Positions 15,557-26,698 of a stretch of DNA of 29,201 nt are shown piece by piece. The notes under the pieces are model-generated. The model had not been told where the DNA came from. It did no database searches and saw only the letters and a program-made list of their open reading frames with translations. The position numbers were made by a program, and so were the translations under genes. Every line of letters starts with the position of its first letter. Positions within the stretch are counted from its first letter, which is position 1. The stretch is from positions 1 through 29,201 of the forward strand of contig NZ_JALAGT010000101.1 of the NCBI RefSeq assembly GCF_022712295.1. The letters are read 5' to 3'. This DNA is from Galactobacter sp. Its GTDB lineage: Bacteria; Actinomycetota; Actinomycetes; Actinomycetales; Micrococcaceae.

Positions 15557-17731
15557 ATGACGCAACGACGCGCCCTCGCGCCGAAGAGCCTGGCCATGTC
15601 GGTGGCCTTGGCCCTGACCGGCGGCCTTCTGGCCGCCCCCACAGCAGCCTGGGCTGCAGCTCCGACACAACTCCCCACCCGAGACGCCACGGGCAGCATG
15701 TTCTGCACGGAGCCGGGCCAGGAGCTCGCGATCTCCCCAGCCCAGGACCTGACCAAGGGGCAGGAGGTCACGTGGAAGACCACCACAGAGGGCACCACCC
15801 CCGAGACCTTGAGCGGTGAGTACGTCGGGAAACTGACCAACGGCCTGGGCAAGGATGCGCAGGGGAATCCGCGAGATCTGCTCCTGGTCAAGCTGGATTC
15901 CCCCGTCGTGAACGGCGAGGACACCACCCTGCCGGCCGGTGTGTGGGCGGGCGCGTCGGGCTCCCCCGTCTACGATTCCGACGGCGCCCTGATCGGCGCC
16001 GTGTCGTACGGGTTCAGCACGGAAGCGGACAACGTCGCCGGCGTCACCCCGGCGGCCGCGATGAAGTCCATCGGCGACCTGCCCTCCTCCATCAAGTTGA
16101 GCTCCCCGGCCAAGCGGTCGCTGGCCAAGGCAGCCGACACGTCGGCGAACGAGGTGGGCTCCACCGCCAAACGCCTCAAGCTGGCCCGGGTCACGTCCGG
16201 TGCCACGGCCAACCGGCTGGACAAGGCCTCCCAGCGTCTCGCCGAGAAGAGCAAGGGAAAGCACAAGGCCGTAGCGGCCGGGGGCGTGGCCACCAACGAC
16301 TCGGTGTCGAGCAACCCTGAATTGCCCTCGACTCTGGTTCCTGGCGGCAATGTCGCGGTGACGCTCGCTCACGGTGATGTCACCGACGGCAGCGTCGGTA
16401 CCGTGACCGCCGTGTGCAGCGACGACGTCTGGGCGTTCGGACACCCGAACAACTTCGATTCGACGATGGTCACCGCGATGCACAATGCCTCGGCGGCGCG
16501 CATCGTTCCCAGCGCCGGAGAATCCTTCAAGCAGGTGGACGAGATCGGCCCCGCAATCGGTACCGTCACCGAGGACCGGTTCGCCGGCATCAAGGGCCAT
16601 ATCGGGAAGGCCAAGAGCGTCCCCGTGACGGCCAAGAGCATCATCGGCGGCCACACGACCAACGCCCAAACCGACGTCACTGAACGCTACGAACTGGCTC
16701 CTGCCACCGGCATGCTGCTGAGCAGTGAAGCACAGCGGGTCCTGGACAACGGCCTGCTCGGCTCCGCCAAGGTCCACTGGTCCATCGACTACGTGCGCGG
16801 AACCGGGAAGAACGCACAGAGCGAAACACTGCACAACTCCAACCGGTATGCCGAGATCGAGGGGTTCCCGGAACTCCTCTCAGAAACCGGTCCGGCCGAA
16901 GACGTTGCGGCACTGGTGGCCAACCCCTTCGAGCGTGTACAGATCACCGCCGTTCGGATGACCTCAACCTTCTCCGCCGACTACGAGGCCACCAAGATCG
17001 CCGGCGTGCAGCAAAAGGTCAATGGTGCTTGGAAGAGCGTCAAGACCAACAGCAAGATCTCCGGTGTGGCAGGCAAGACCTACCCCTACCGGGCCGTGCT
17101 GGCGCCGACCCCGGACGCCAAGAACACGACCGAGTACGTTGCCTTCAACGTTCGCATCCCACAGAGCGCCAAGAACAAGCTGACGGTCAGTCTGGACCCG
17201 GCAGCCGTGCCGGACGAGGATGACTTCTGGTCCATCATCGACGACACCGATGACGAGTCCGGTGAAGCGGAACCGACCAACTTTGCCGAGTTCGTTGCGC
17301 AGCTGGATGACGTCACGAGCTCCGACACCCTGTCCATCACCCGCAGTTACACGAGCACCGGCGGCAAGCCCACGAGTTTGGTGGCCGCGAAGTCCACGAA
17401 GCACCGGATCCTGGATGGCAACGCTTCATGGACCATCTCCGTGCAGAAGCCCGCACCGAAGAAGATCACCACCGGAACGGTCAAGATCAAGGGAACCGCC
17501 AAGGTCGGCAACAAGCTCACCGCCTCCAAGTCGGGGTGGAAGCCCAGCGGTCTGACGTACAGCTACCAGTGGCTGGCCAACGGCAAGAAGATCAGCAAGG
17601 CCACCAAGTCGTCCTACACGATCGCCAAGGCTGACAAGGGCAAGCGGCTCTCCGTGAAGGTCACGGCCAAGAAGTCCGGGTACAAGACGACGTCTAAGAC
17701 GTCGGCCAGGACCAAGGCCGTCGCGAAGTAA
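15557..17731 (+). CDS. Secreted SpoIVB/S55-like serine-protease-fold protein with C-terminal Ig-like domain
   Basis: A 724-residue exported protein. Signal peptide: basic MTQRR start, hydrophobic SLAMSVALALTGGLLA, cleavage near AWA-AAP (residue 33). Two blocks recall the SpoIVB peptidase S55 domain: GASGSPVYDSDGALIGAVSYGF (candidate nucleophile S134) followed by GVTPAAAM, and VCSDDVWAFGHPNNF (H296) with SFKQVDEIGPAIGTVTEDRFAGIKGHIG. In Bacillus SpoIVB the histidine precedes the serine; here the serine block comes first. I recall large bacterial S55-domain proteins with this order. The C-terminal 90 residues (GTVKIKGTAKVGNKL, YSYQWLANGKKI, KGKRLSVKVTA) form an Ig-like repeat common on actinobacterial secreted proteins. 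It ends in a Lys-rich tail and has no LPXTG sorting signal. The organism need not sporulate. Protease activity is inferred. Confidence 0.75.
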   Translation: MTQRRALAPKSLAMSVALALTGGLLAAPTAAWAAAPTQLPTRDATGSMFCTEPGQELAISPAQDLTKGQEVTWKTTTEGTTPETLSGEYVGKLTNGLGKDAQGNPRDLLLVKLDSPVVNGEDTTLPAGVWAGASGSPVYDSDGALIGAVSYGFSTEADNVAGVTPAAAMKSIGDLPSSIKLSSPAKRSLAKAADTSANEVGSTAKRLKLARVTSGATANRLDKASQRLAEKSKGKHKAVAAGGVATNDSVSSNPELPSTLVPGGNVAVTLAHGDVTDGSVGTVTAVCSDDVWAFGHPNNFDSTMVTAMHNASAARIVPSAGESFKQVDEIGPAIGTVTEDRFAGIKGHIGKAKSVPVTAKSIIGGHTTNAQTDVTERYELAPATGMLLSSEAQRVLDNGLLGSAKVHWSIDYVRGTGKNAQSETLHNSNRYAEIEGFPELLSETGPAEDVAALVANPFERVQITAVRMTSTFSADYEATKIAGVQQKVNGAWKSVKTNSKISGVAGKTYPYRAVLAPTPDAKNTTEYVAFNVRIPQSAKNKLTVSLDPAAVPDEDDFWSIIDDTDDESGEAEPTNFAEFVAQLDDVTSSDTLSITRSYTSTGGKPTSLVAAKSTKHRILDGNASWTISVQKPAPKKITTGTVKIKGTAKVGNKLTASKSGWKPSGLTYSYQWLANGKKISKATKSSYTIAKADKGKRLSVKVTAKKSGYKTTSKTSARTKAVAK

Positions 17732-17744
17732 GGCACCCATCAAG

Positions 17745-17788
17745 AAAGGTGGGCCGCTGCTGGACTTGTCCAGCTGCGGCCCACCTTT
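17745..17788. terminator. Strong hairpin terminator, probably bidirectional
   Basis: Arms AAAGGTGGGCCGC (17745-17757) and GCGGCCCACCTTT (17776-17788) are perfectly complementary, extended inward by a T/T mismatch and GCTGGAC/GTCCAGC around a 2-nt to 4-nt loop. It is followed by TTTT on the plus strand and TTTCTTG on the minus strand. It lies between the convergent S55-like and HerA-like genes and should stop transcription from both. Confidence 0.9.
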
Positions 17789-17805
17789 TCATCGTCTTCC
17801 ACCGT

Positions 17806-19623
17806 TCAGCGGCGCCGCTTGCCGTTGCCGAAGATCCCGCGGATGAGCTGGTTGACCACCTGGGTGGCCGCCTTCTCCACCACGCGGTCCATGGGCGAAC
17901 GGGTCTTGCGCGCCGGGGAGGACTTGGCCTTGGCCGGTTTGGGTGCGGCGGCCTGTGCCTTGGCCCGTTCCTTCTCCTCCGCAGCGGCCTGCTGGTCCGC
18001 TGCCGCCTTCTCCATCTTCTGGGTCAGCAGCTCGTGCGCGGATTCCGGGTCGATCCGGGTGCCATATCGAGCCAGTTGACCGGATGCGGCCACCGTCTGC
18101 GCCACGACCTCTGCGGGCGCGGCATTCATGAGCCCCTGTGGAGCCCTCACCCTGGTCCACGCCACCGGGGTGGGCGATCCTTTCTCATTCATCACGGTCA
18201 CGATGGCCTCGCCCGTGCCCAGTTCCTGCAGCACCCGCTCCAGGTCATAACCGGACTTGGGATAGGTGCCAACGGTGGCTTTCAGGGCCTTGGCGTCATC
18301 CGGGGTGAAGGCCCGCAGGGCGTGCTGCACCCGTGAGCCCAGCTGGGCCAGGACGTCCTTGTGCACGTCCTTGGGTGACTGGGTCACGAAGAAGACGCCA
18401 ACGCCCTTGGATCGGATCAGTCGCACGGTCTGGGTGATGGCCTGGATGAAGTCCTTGGAGGCGCCGGTGAAGAGCAGGTGCGCCTCGTCCAAGAAGAACA
18501 CCAGCTTCGGGCGGTCCTGGTCGCCCACCTCGGGCAGCTTCTCGTACAGCTCTGCCAGCAGGTACATCAGGAACGTGGAGAAGAGCTCCGGCCGCCCGGC
18601 CACTCCGGGCAGCTCGAGCAGCGAGAGAACGCCGCGGCCGTCCGGCGCGGTCTTGACGAAATCCATGACGTCGAATTCCGGCTCGCCGAAGAAGACGTCG
18701 GCCCCGGACTCGGCGAAGGCCACGAGTTCGCGCAGCAGCACGCCTGCCGTGGCGGAGGAGAGCCCTCCGATACTCTTGAGCTCCACCTTGCCCTCCCCCG
18801 TGAGGTACAGCAGCAGCGTCCGCAGGTCGTCGAGGTCCACCAGCGCCAGCCCGTGCGCATCCGCGTAGTGGAAAACGAGCCCCAGGCTGGATTCCTGGGT
18901 GTCGTTGAGGCCCAGCACCTTGGAGAGCAGCAGCGGCCCGAACCCCGAGACCGTGGCGCGGACAGGAACCCCGGACCGAGCAGCGTCCTCGGCGTCTCCC
19001 AGCGTGTAGAACTCCACGGCCGACGCCGTTGCCTCCCACTGCTGGCCGATGGCCGTGGTGCGGGAGAGCAGCTTCTCGCTGGACTCCCCGGGCACGGCCA
19101 TGCCGCTGAGATCGCCCTTCATGTCCGCGGCGAAGACGGGAACACCGGCCGCGGCGATCTGTTCCGCCATCCCCTGCAGCGTGCGCGTCTTGCCCGTTCC
19201 GGTCGCACCGGCCACGAGCCCATGCCGATTGAGCATGGACAGCGGGATGCGGATCTGCGCCTCCGGAACGGGCTCACCGTTGACCAACGCTCCCATGTCC
19301 AGGGTGGGCCCCTCGAACGAGTACGCCTGGCTGATGCCGGCCACGTCGGCCGCGGACAACGGGCCGTCGGTGCCCGACGCCGGGGCCGCCTCAGGCGCGG
19401 CCGGCGCCTCAGGTTCCTCAGGTTCCGCAGGCGCGACCGGCGCCTCTGGCGCCGGTTCAGCGGGAGTGGCCGACGCGTCGTCGGCCCCTCCCGGAGTCCC
19501 TGCCGCCTGCGCCGCGGCTTCCGCGGCGGCCAGCCTGGCCTCCGCCTCCTTCAATTCCAGGGCGGCGCGGGCGGCCTCCGCCTCTGCCCTCAAGCGTGCG
19601 AGTTCCGCATCCTGTGCGTTCAT
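17806..19623 (-). CDS. HerA-like ATPase (DUF853 / YjgR family)
   Basis: A P-loop ATPase of the FtsK/HerA group, 605 residues. An N-terminal coiled coil of Ala/Glu/Arg-rich heptads (about 1-42) leads into a Pro/Ala/Glu linker (43-88), then the core: Walker A GATGTGKT (139-146), FAADMKGDLSGMA (164-176), Walker B LVFFLDEAH (D379, E380) and VFFVTQSPKDVHKDVLAQLG, all typical of DUF853. The C-terminus is a charged Ala/Lys stretch ending KRRR, perhaps nucleic-acid binding. E. coli YjgR is the best-known relative and has no settled function. The N-terminal coiled coil is an extra relative to what I recall of YjgR. It starts 51 bp after the monooxygenase gene on the same strand, so read-through is possible, but no functional link is evident. 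Confidence 0.9.
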   Translation of the reverse strand: MNAQDAELARLRAEAEAARAALELKEAEARLAAAEAAAQAAGTPGGADDASATPAEPAPEAPVAPAEPEEPEAPAAPEAAPASGTDGPLSAADVAGISQAYSFEGPTLDMGALVNGEPVPEAQIRIPLSMLNRHGLVAGATGTGKTRTLQGMAEQIAAAGVPVFAADMKGDLSGMAVPGESSEKLLSRTTAIGQQWEATASAVEFYTLGDAEDAARSGVPVRATVSGFGPLLLSKVLGLNDTQESSLGLVFHYADAHGLALVDLDDLRTLLLYLTGEGKVELKSIGGLSSATAGVLLRELVAFAESGADVFFGEPEFDVMDFVKTAPDGRGVLSLLELPGVAGRPELFSTFLMYLLAELYEKLPEVGDQDRPKLVFFLDEAHLLFTGASKDFIQAITQTVRLIRSKGVGVFFVTQSPKDVHKDVLAQLGSRVQHALRAFTPDDAKALKATVGTYPKSGYDLERVLQELGTGEAIVTVMNEKGSPTPVAWTRVRAPQGLMNAAPAEVVAQTVAASGQLARYGTRIDPESAHELLTQKMEKAAADQQAAAEEKERAKAQAAAPKPAKAKSSPARKTRSPMDRVVEKAATQVVNQLIRGIFGNGKRRR

Positions 19624-19674
19624 GCTTCAGAAGCGTAACCGGATGAGGGCGCCACGGGTATCAACAACCGCCGG

Positions 19675-21032
19675 TCATACCCCCACGGGCGCGAAGGCAC
19701 CGCGGTACTTGGCCCCGGGGTGGGACTCGGGGAGACGGTCGTGGCCGAAGAGCTTCTTGCGCAGCGTGCCCTCCTCGTACTCGGTCTTCGCCAGCCCACG
19801 CTCGCGCAGGACGGGCAGCACCTTGTCCGCGAACTCCCGGAAGGAGCCGGGGATGACCCAGTTGATGACGTTGATGCCGTCCACGCCTGCGTCCTGCCAC
19901 GCCTGCAGGCCGTCGGCGATCTGCTCCGGTGTGCCCACCAAGGTCTGGCGGGTGGCGCGGTGACGCATGAGGTCGGCGACCACTGGCTCGCGGTCGGTGA
20001 TGGCCTTGGCCAGCCACTCCGCCTCACCGCGCGCCGAGTTGGTCTGCAGCTGCGCGATGGGGGTTTCGGGCGGGTACACGCGACCGTCCGGGTCCACCAA
20101 CGCGGAGTGTGCCGCATACCCTTCAGCGGAGACGTACTTGAGGTACTCCTGCTCCTTGGCCCTGGCCTCCTCCTCGGTGTCCCCGATGATGAAGCTGACG
20201 CCCTGGAAGAACTTGATGTCCTCACCCTTGCGCCCGTAGGACTCGGCCTGCGCGCGCGTCTCCGTGAGCTGCTGACGCGCCAATTCGGGGTTGGGCGCCA
20301 TGAGGAACACGGCCTCCGCATTGCGGGCGGCGAAGGCACGCCCGGCCCCGGAGGAGCCGGCCTGGTACAGCACCGGCGTGCGCTGCGGGGTGGGCGAAAC
20401 CAGGTGCGGCCCCTCCACGTCGTAGCGCTCGGAGTGGTGGTGGATCTTGTGCACGCGATCCACATCTGAGTATGAGCCCGAGCGGTCCTTCAGCACGGCG
20501 TCGTCGTCCCAGGAGCCCTCCCACAGCTTGTAGGTGACGTCGATGTACTCCTCTGCCCAGTCGTAGCGTGCGTCGTGCTCCACGAGCCGGTTCAGCCCGA
20601 AGTTGCGGGCGCCGTTGTCCTGCATGCCGGTCACCACGTTCCAGGCGATGCGCCCTCGGGTGATGTGATCCAGCGTGGAGATCTGACGGGCGAACTGGAA
20701 GGGGTGGGACTGCATCACGTTCGAGGTCACGGCCAAGCCGATGTGCTCGGTGTTCACGGCGAGCGCGGAGATGAGCACGGTGGGGTCGTTGGAGGGAATC
20801 TGCAGTCCCTCACGCACGTAGGTGTCGAACGGGGCGTCCGCGTCCCCGTAGAGGCCGGTGACGTCGGCGAAGAACATGCCGTCGAACTTGGCCTCCTCCA
20901 GCAGTTTGGCAAGGTTCACCCAGGTGTCCACGTCCTCGAAGTCCACCTGGCCGGCGTCTGGCCTGCGCCACTGGCCGTGGTGGATGTGGGAGGTCGTGGT
21001 CATCACGAAGGCGTTGAAGAGCAGGGGCGTGG

Positions 21033-21036
<4 letters not shown>
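19675..21036 (-). CDS. LLM-class flavin-dependent monooxygenase, NtaA/SnaA/DszA family
   Basis: FMNH2-dependent monooxygenase related to nitrilotriacetate (NtaA), EDTA (EmoA), dibenzothiophene sulfone (DszA) and succinyl-cysteine (YxeK/YtnJ) enzymes. Its 453 residues match the family's length. Landmarks: FNAFVMTTTSHIHHGQWRRPD near the N-terminus, FDGMFFADVTGLYGD, TSNVMQSHPFQFARQISTLDH followed by GRIAWNVVTG, and LYQAGSSGAGRAFAARNAEAVF. Such enzymes need a separate NAD(P)H:flavin reductase; none is in this window. The gene is the last of the ABC transporter operon, overlapping the ATPase gene by 4 bp, so its substrate is presumably what the transporter imports. The exact compound cannot be told from sequence; sulfur or nitrogen scavenging is the most likely role. 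Confidence 0.9.
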
Positions 21037-22867
<1,831 letters not shown>

Positions 22868-22871
<4 letters not shown>

Positions 22872-23764
22872 CGGGTCTCTTCCTTCTCTAGAACGTCCTG
22901 CAGCTTGCGGCCAAGAGCGGTGGCGGTGACGGCGAGCGCCACGATCACCAGGCCGGGGATCACGGTGAGCCAGGGGGCCTGGACCACGTAGGGGCGGCCG
23001 GCGTCCAGCAGGGCTCCCCACTCGGGATTCGGGGGTGCAACTCCGAGACCGAGGAAGGCCAGGGAGGACGCCCAGACGATGGACTGGCCGATGCACATGG
23101 CGATCACGCCTACGAACGGGCGCAACGCGTTGGGGAGCACGTGGCGGAAGAGCACCCTGGAGAACGGGTGGCCAAGGGTCACGGCCGCCTCCACGTAGCC
23201 CGAGTTCATGGCCTTGAGGATCTGTGCGCGGATCATGCGGGCATACCCGGGTGCGGTGCCGATGGCGACGGCGAAGACCTGGGCGGTGGCCGAGGGGCCC
23301 GTGATGGCCACGATCAGCAGGGCCAGGAGCAGGGTCGGGAACGCGAACTGGATCTCGATGATGCGGTTCACCAGGGCTCCCACGGCGCGGCCCACGTGCG
23401 GGATGCGCTCGGAGAGTGCGGCGAGCGAGCCCAGGATCACGGCGGTGACCATGGAGACCACGGTGGCGCCGACACCGATCCAGAGGGAGAGCCCGGCGCC
23501 GTGCACCACACGGGTGTAGAGGTCACGGCCTTGCACATCGGTGCCGAAGGGGTGATCCCAGTTCGGGGAGACCAGGGAGTCCTTCAGGTGGAGTGCGTAC
23601 GGGTCACCTGGTGCCAGCAGGGACGGTGCCACCGCAGCGACCACGAAGGCCAGGGCCACGATTCCCGCGACGAGCGTTCCCCACGGGAAACGGCGTCGCC
23701 GACCGGCCTTGGAGGCGGACGATGCCGCGCCCCGTTGCTTCAGGGAGGGGGTCTGGGCGGTCAT
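22868..23764 (-). CDS. Peptide/nickel-type ABC transporter permease, DppC type
   Basis: Inner-membrane subunit of 298 residues. The N-terminus is a basic cytoplasmic tail (SLKQRGAASSASKAGRRRRF), followed by a first helix (WGTLVAGIVALAFVVAAVAPSLL), the DppC-type segment PNWDHPFGTDVQGRDLYTRVVHGAG, and about five further helices. The EAA coupling loop is visible in GYVEAAVTLGHPFSRVLFRHVLPNALRPF, where it meets the ATPase. The C-terminal PPNPEWGALLDAGRPYV stretch is typical of the subfamily. The ATG at 23764 overlaps the stop of the DppB-type gene by 4 bp; the much longer open frame upstream is a shadow. Confidence 0.93.
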
Positions 23765-24804
23765 GATGCCTTCAATCGCGGGTCGATGATCACGTAGAGC
23801 ACGTCCACCACCAGGTTGGCGATGACGTAGAGGGCGGCGATCAGGACCACCACACCGGTGACGATGGGCAGGTCCTGGGAGTTCACCGCCTGGACCAGCG
23901 CGGAGCCGACTCCGCCGCGGGAGTACACGGTCTCCACCACCACGGCGCCGGAGATCGTGGCGCCCAGCGCCCAGCCGGACAGGGTCACGGGTGGGATGAG
24001 GGAGTGGCGCAGCACGTGACGAACGCGGATCGCGGTGTCCCGCATGCCTCGGGTCCGTGCCGTGGTGACGAACGGTTGGCGCAGTTGGTCCTCGAACTCG
24101 GTACGCATGGACTGGGACATGAACCCGGCCAGCGGAATCGCCAATGTCAGCGCGGGGAGCACGATGCCGATCGGCGCAGACCCGGAGATCACCGGGAACC
24201 AGCCCAGGCCCGCCGCGAAGACCAGCAGCAGGATGATGCCGAGCCAGTAATGCGGCAGCGACGCCGTGAACGCGTCGGTGAGTTCTCCGAAGACCCGGAC
24301 GGGCTTGCTGCGTCCGGCCGTCAGCAGCGTCCAGACGACCATGAGCACCCACGCCAACAGGATGGCGGTCAGCGTGAGGGTCAGGGTGGCGGGCAGCTGC
24401 TCGCCGATGACATCGGTGACCGGCCGGAACTGCTGGTAGGACAGTCCAAGGTCCCCGCGCAGCAGGCCGCCGAGGTAGCTGAAGTACTGGCCGAGGACCG
24501 GATGATCCAGCCCGAACATGTCCACCACGGGCGCCAGTTCTTCCGGGCTGCGCTCGGTGGCCTGTCCGGCTCGGATGTTGAAGATGGCCTGCGCCTTGTT
24601 GCCAGGCAGCGCCAGCTGCGACAGGAACGCCACCGTGGCCGCGCCCCACAGCGTCACCAGCGCGCCGCCGATGCGCAACGCGATCTTGGTCAGGACGCGG
24701 CGGGAGGCGCCGCTGCCAGCGGGAGCCGACGACGAGGCGTCGGGCACTTGGTGGTTCGCGACCGGTTCGGTACCAACCGGCTCAGTTCGTGAAGTAAGCG
24801 TCAT
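23761..24804 (-). CDS. Peptide/nickel-type ABC transporter permease, DppB type
   Basis: Inner-membrane subunit of 347 residues. A 35-residue Ser/Ala/Pro-rich tail precedes the first helix (IALRIGGALVTLWGAATVAFLSQLALPG). DppB-type landmarks: GLDHPVLGQYFSYLGGLLRGDLGLSYQQFRPV in the external loop, LPHYWLGIILLLVFAAGLGWFP, and an EAA loop in FVTTARTRGMRDTAIRVRHVLRHSLIPPV. Helices continue to the C-terminus ending DPRLKAS. The ATG at 24804 gives a 23-bp overlap with the binding-protein gene; no strong Shine-Dalgarno was seen, so translation may be coupled or a start slightly downstream may be used, shortening the poorly conserved tail. Confidence 0.92.
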   Translation of the reverse strand: MTLTSRTEPVGTEPVANHQVPDASSSAPAGSGASRRVLTKIALRIGGALVTLWGAATVAFLSQLALPGNKAQAIFNIRAGQATERSPEELAPVVDMFGLDHPVLGQYFSYLGGLLRGDLGLSYQQFRPVTDVIGEQLPATLTLTLTAILLAWVLMVVWTLLTAGRSKPVRVFGELTDAFTASLPHYWLGIILLLVFAAGLGWFPVISGSAPIGIVLPALTLAIPLAGFMSQSMRTEFEDQLRQPFVTTARTRGMRDTAIRVRHVLRHSLIPPVTLSGWALGATISGAVVVETVYSRGGVGSALVQAVNSQDLPIVTGVVVLIAALYVIANLVVDVLYVIIDPRLKAS

Positions 24805-26455
24805 GGAAGACCGGACCCCCTTGTGCGTTTTCCTGCCACACGTCGTGGAGGTCGGTGGAGATGGCGAGCGTGCTCAGGCGGTCGTAGAGACCCACCGCCA
24901 GGGCGCGGTCGGCGATGTATTCCTGGGCCTTGCGGTAGAGGGCGTTCTGCTTGTCCTCGTCTGCCTCCGCGTTGGCGTCGGTGATGATCTTGGCGAGCGT
25001 CTTGTCCTCGTAGAACGCGGAATTGTCCGCGTAGGCATGCTGGTCCTCCGGCGCCCAGTTGATCCAGAGGATCCCCGCGTTGATGGCGGTCCAGTAGCCG
25101 GGGTAGATGTCGCGCTTGTCCGGCGTGCCGTAGGAGCCGCCCCACCACTGCGCGGGAGGGACCGGGTTGAGGTCCACCTTGAATCCGGACTTGCGGACCT
25201 GCTGGGCCACGCCCTGCAGGATCTCCCCACCCTCGGCGTTGAGGATGGTGCCCGCACCATAGGGCAGCTTCACCTCGAGGACCTTGCCGTTCTTGGTGCG
25301 GTAGCCGTCCTCGTTGCGTTCGGTCCACCCTGCCTTGTCGAGAAGTTCGTTGGCCTTGTCCAGGTCGAACGGGTACCGCTCGGCGGCCTTCTTCGAGTAT
25401 CCCGGGGAGGACTGGGAGACGGATCCGTTGCCTTCCACGGGGATCACGCCGCGCCCCACGGCCTTCACGAGCGGTTCCTGGTCCAGGCTGTAGGCGAAGG
25501 CCTGTCGCACTTTCTGGTCGGTGAAGATGCCCTGCTTGGTGTTGAACGTCAGCTGCTGCGGGCGGCCGCCGGTGACGTACTTCAAGCGCTGGAAACCGGC
25601 ATCGCCGAGGTCCTTCCAGTCGATCGAGGGGACGTCGTAGATCGCGTCGACCTCATCGGCCTTCAGGGCCGAGGAGCGGGTGGTGGCGTCGGGGACGAAC
25701 TTCCAGTTGACGGCCGCGACCTTGGCCGGGCCCTGGTGCTTGGCGTTGGCCGGCCAGGACGTGTAGTCGACGTTGCGCTTGAGCACGATGTTCTGCCCGC
25801 GGTTCCAATGGTCCACGGTGAAGGCGCCGGAACCGATGGGCTGTTCGCAGTTCTGCTGCTGCGTTCGGGTCTTCAGGGCGTGCGCGGACTGGATGCCGAA
25901 GTAGCCCTGTGCCAGCGTCTCCGGGAGTTTCGGGTAGGGGCTCTTCAGGTTGATCTGCAGCGTGTTCTTGCTCGTCGCCTTCGCGGACTCGTACTGGCTG
26001 CCGATCCATGCGGCGGCGGTGGAATTGCCTCCGTCCTTGATCCAGTAGTCGAAGTTGGCCGCGATGGCCTTCGCGTCCACGTCCGTACCGTCCGTGAACT
26101 TCACTCCGTCCTTGAGCGTGAAGGTCCAGGTCAGGCCGTCCTCGGAGGACTTCCAATCGGTGGCAAGCCACGGGACGGCGTTCTTGTCCTCGTCCAGGGC
26201 GGTGAGCTGGTCCAACACCTGGTAGGAGAGGTAGGCCTGCTCGATCCAGCCTCCGAAGACACACATGGGTTCCTGCTGGTGTGCATACGTGATGGTGCGC
26301 TCGGCCGAATCGGTGCCGGCTTCGTCGGTGGGGTCCCCGCAGGAGGTGAGGGTGGTCGCGGTGGTCAGCGCGAGAGCAGCGAGCGCGATCGTGGATCCGC
26401 GCCTCACCTTGTTTCGCGCCCGGGCCGCGGCTGCGTAGTGCCGTAGGCGTGTCAT
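24782..26455 (-). CDS. ABC transporter substrate-binding lipoprotein, family 5 (peptide/nickel type)
   Basis: Captures the substrate outside the membrane. A 557-residue SBP_bac_5 protein. The signal peptide has a basic n-region (NKVRRG), hydrophobic stretch STIALAALALTTATT and lipobox LTSC with the lipidated C39. Family landmarks: WLATDWKSSEDGLTWTFTLKDGVKFTDGTDVDAKAIAANFDYW, then IGSGAFTVDHWNRGQNIVLKRNVDY, VDAIYDVP and VRQAFAYSLDQEPLVKAV. It is first in the five-gene operon. GAGGA lies about 10 nt before the ATG. The extended 5' region (342 bp) holds palindromes that may control the operon. The ligand cannot be told from sequence; family members bind peptides, metal chelates, opines and other small molecules. 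Confidence 0.93.
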   Translation of the reverse strand: MTRLRHYAAAARARNKVRRGSTIALAALALTTATTLTSCGDPTDEAGTDSAERTITYAHQQEPMCVFGGWIEQAYLSYQVLDQLTALDEDKNAVPWLATDWKSSEDGLTWTFTLKDGVKFTDGTDVDAKAIAANFDYWIKDGGNSTAAAWIGSQYESAKATSKNTLQINLKSPYPKLPETLAQGYFGIQSAHALKTRTQQQNCEQPIGSGAFTVDHWNRGQNIVLKRNVDYTSWPANAKHQGPAKVAAVNWKFVPDATTRSSALKADEVDAIYDVPSIDWKDLGDAGFQRLKYVTGGRPQQLTFNTKQGIFTDQKVRQAFAYSLDQEPLVKAVGRGVIPVEGNGSVSQSSPGYSKKAAERYPFDLDKANELLDKAGWTERNEDGYRTKNGKVLEVKLPYGAGTILNAEGGEILQGVAQQVRKSGFKVDLNPVPPAQWWGGSYGTPDKRDIYPGYWTAINAGILWINWAPEDQHAYADNSAFYEDKTLAKIITDANAEADEDKQNALYRKAQEYIADRALAVGLYDRLSTLAISTDLHDVWQENAQGGPVFHDAYFTN

Positions 26456-26650
26456 TGAAGGAAGTTCCTCGTGATGAGTTCAGTTGTGTGCGCCCAGATC
26501 TGCTGGGGACGCAGGCACTACTGAACACGTGGCCGGCTGAGGTGCGCGAGGAGTCGCGGAACACGACGTCACGAAGGGTGTATGTGACTCACCGTGACGT
26601 GGTGGAAGGCAGTTCTTGGCTCCGGTTCGGCGTCATCTGAGGACTTGTGG

Positions 26651-26665
26651 CCGGTTCCGAACCGG
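26651..26665. promoter_or_regulatory. 15-bp perfect palindrome, candidate operator
   Basis: CCGGTTCCGAACCGG is symmetric about a central C and lies 196 bp upstream of the binding-protein start. Its 11-bp core GGTTCCGAACC recurs, with a different central base, at 26754-26764. Palindromes with two 5-bp half-sites are typical of dimeric helix-turn-helix regulators; the regulator is not encoded in this window. Confidence 0.45.
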
Positions 26666-26698
26666 ATCGTGCGAAACTGCACCCGGCCCGGCCCCTTC

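Noticed and set aside
15557..17731. Sporulation gene suggested by similarity to SpoIVB.
   Set aside because: No other sporulation gene is present, motif order differs from SpoIVB, and the domain occurs in non-sporulating bacteria.
24518..26446. A 642-codon open frame on the plus strand opposite the binding-protein gene.
   Set aside because: The minus strand encodes a full family 5 binding protein with lipobox; the plus frame has no recognisable motif and is a by-product of GC-rich third positions.
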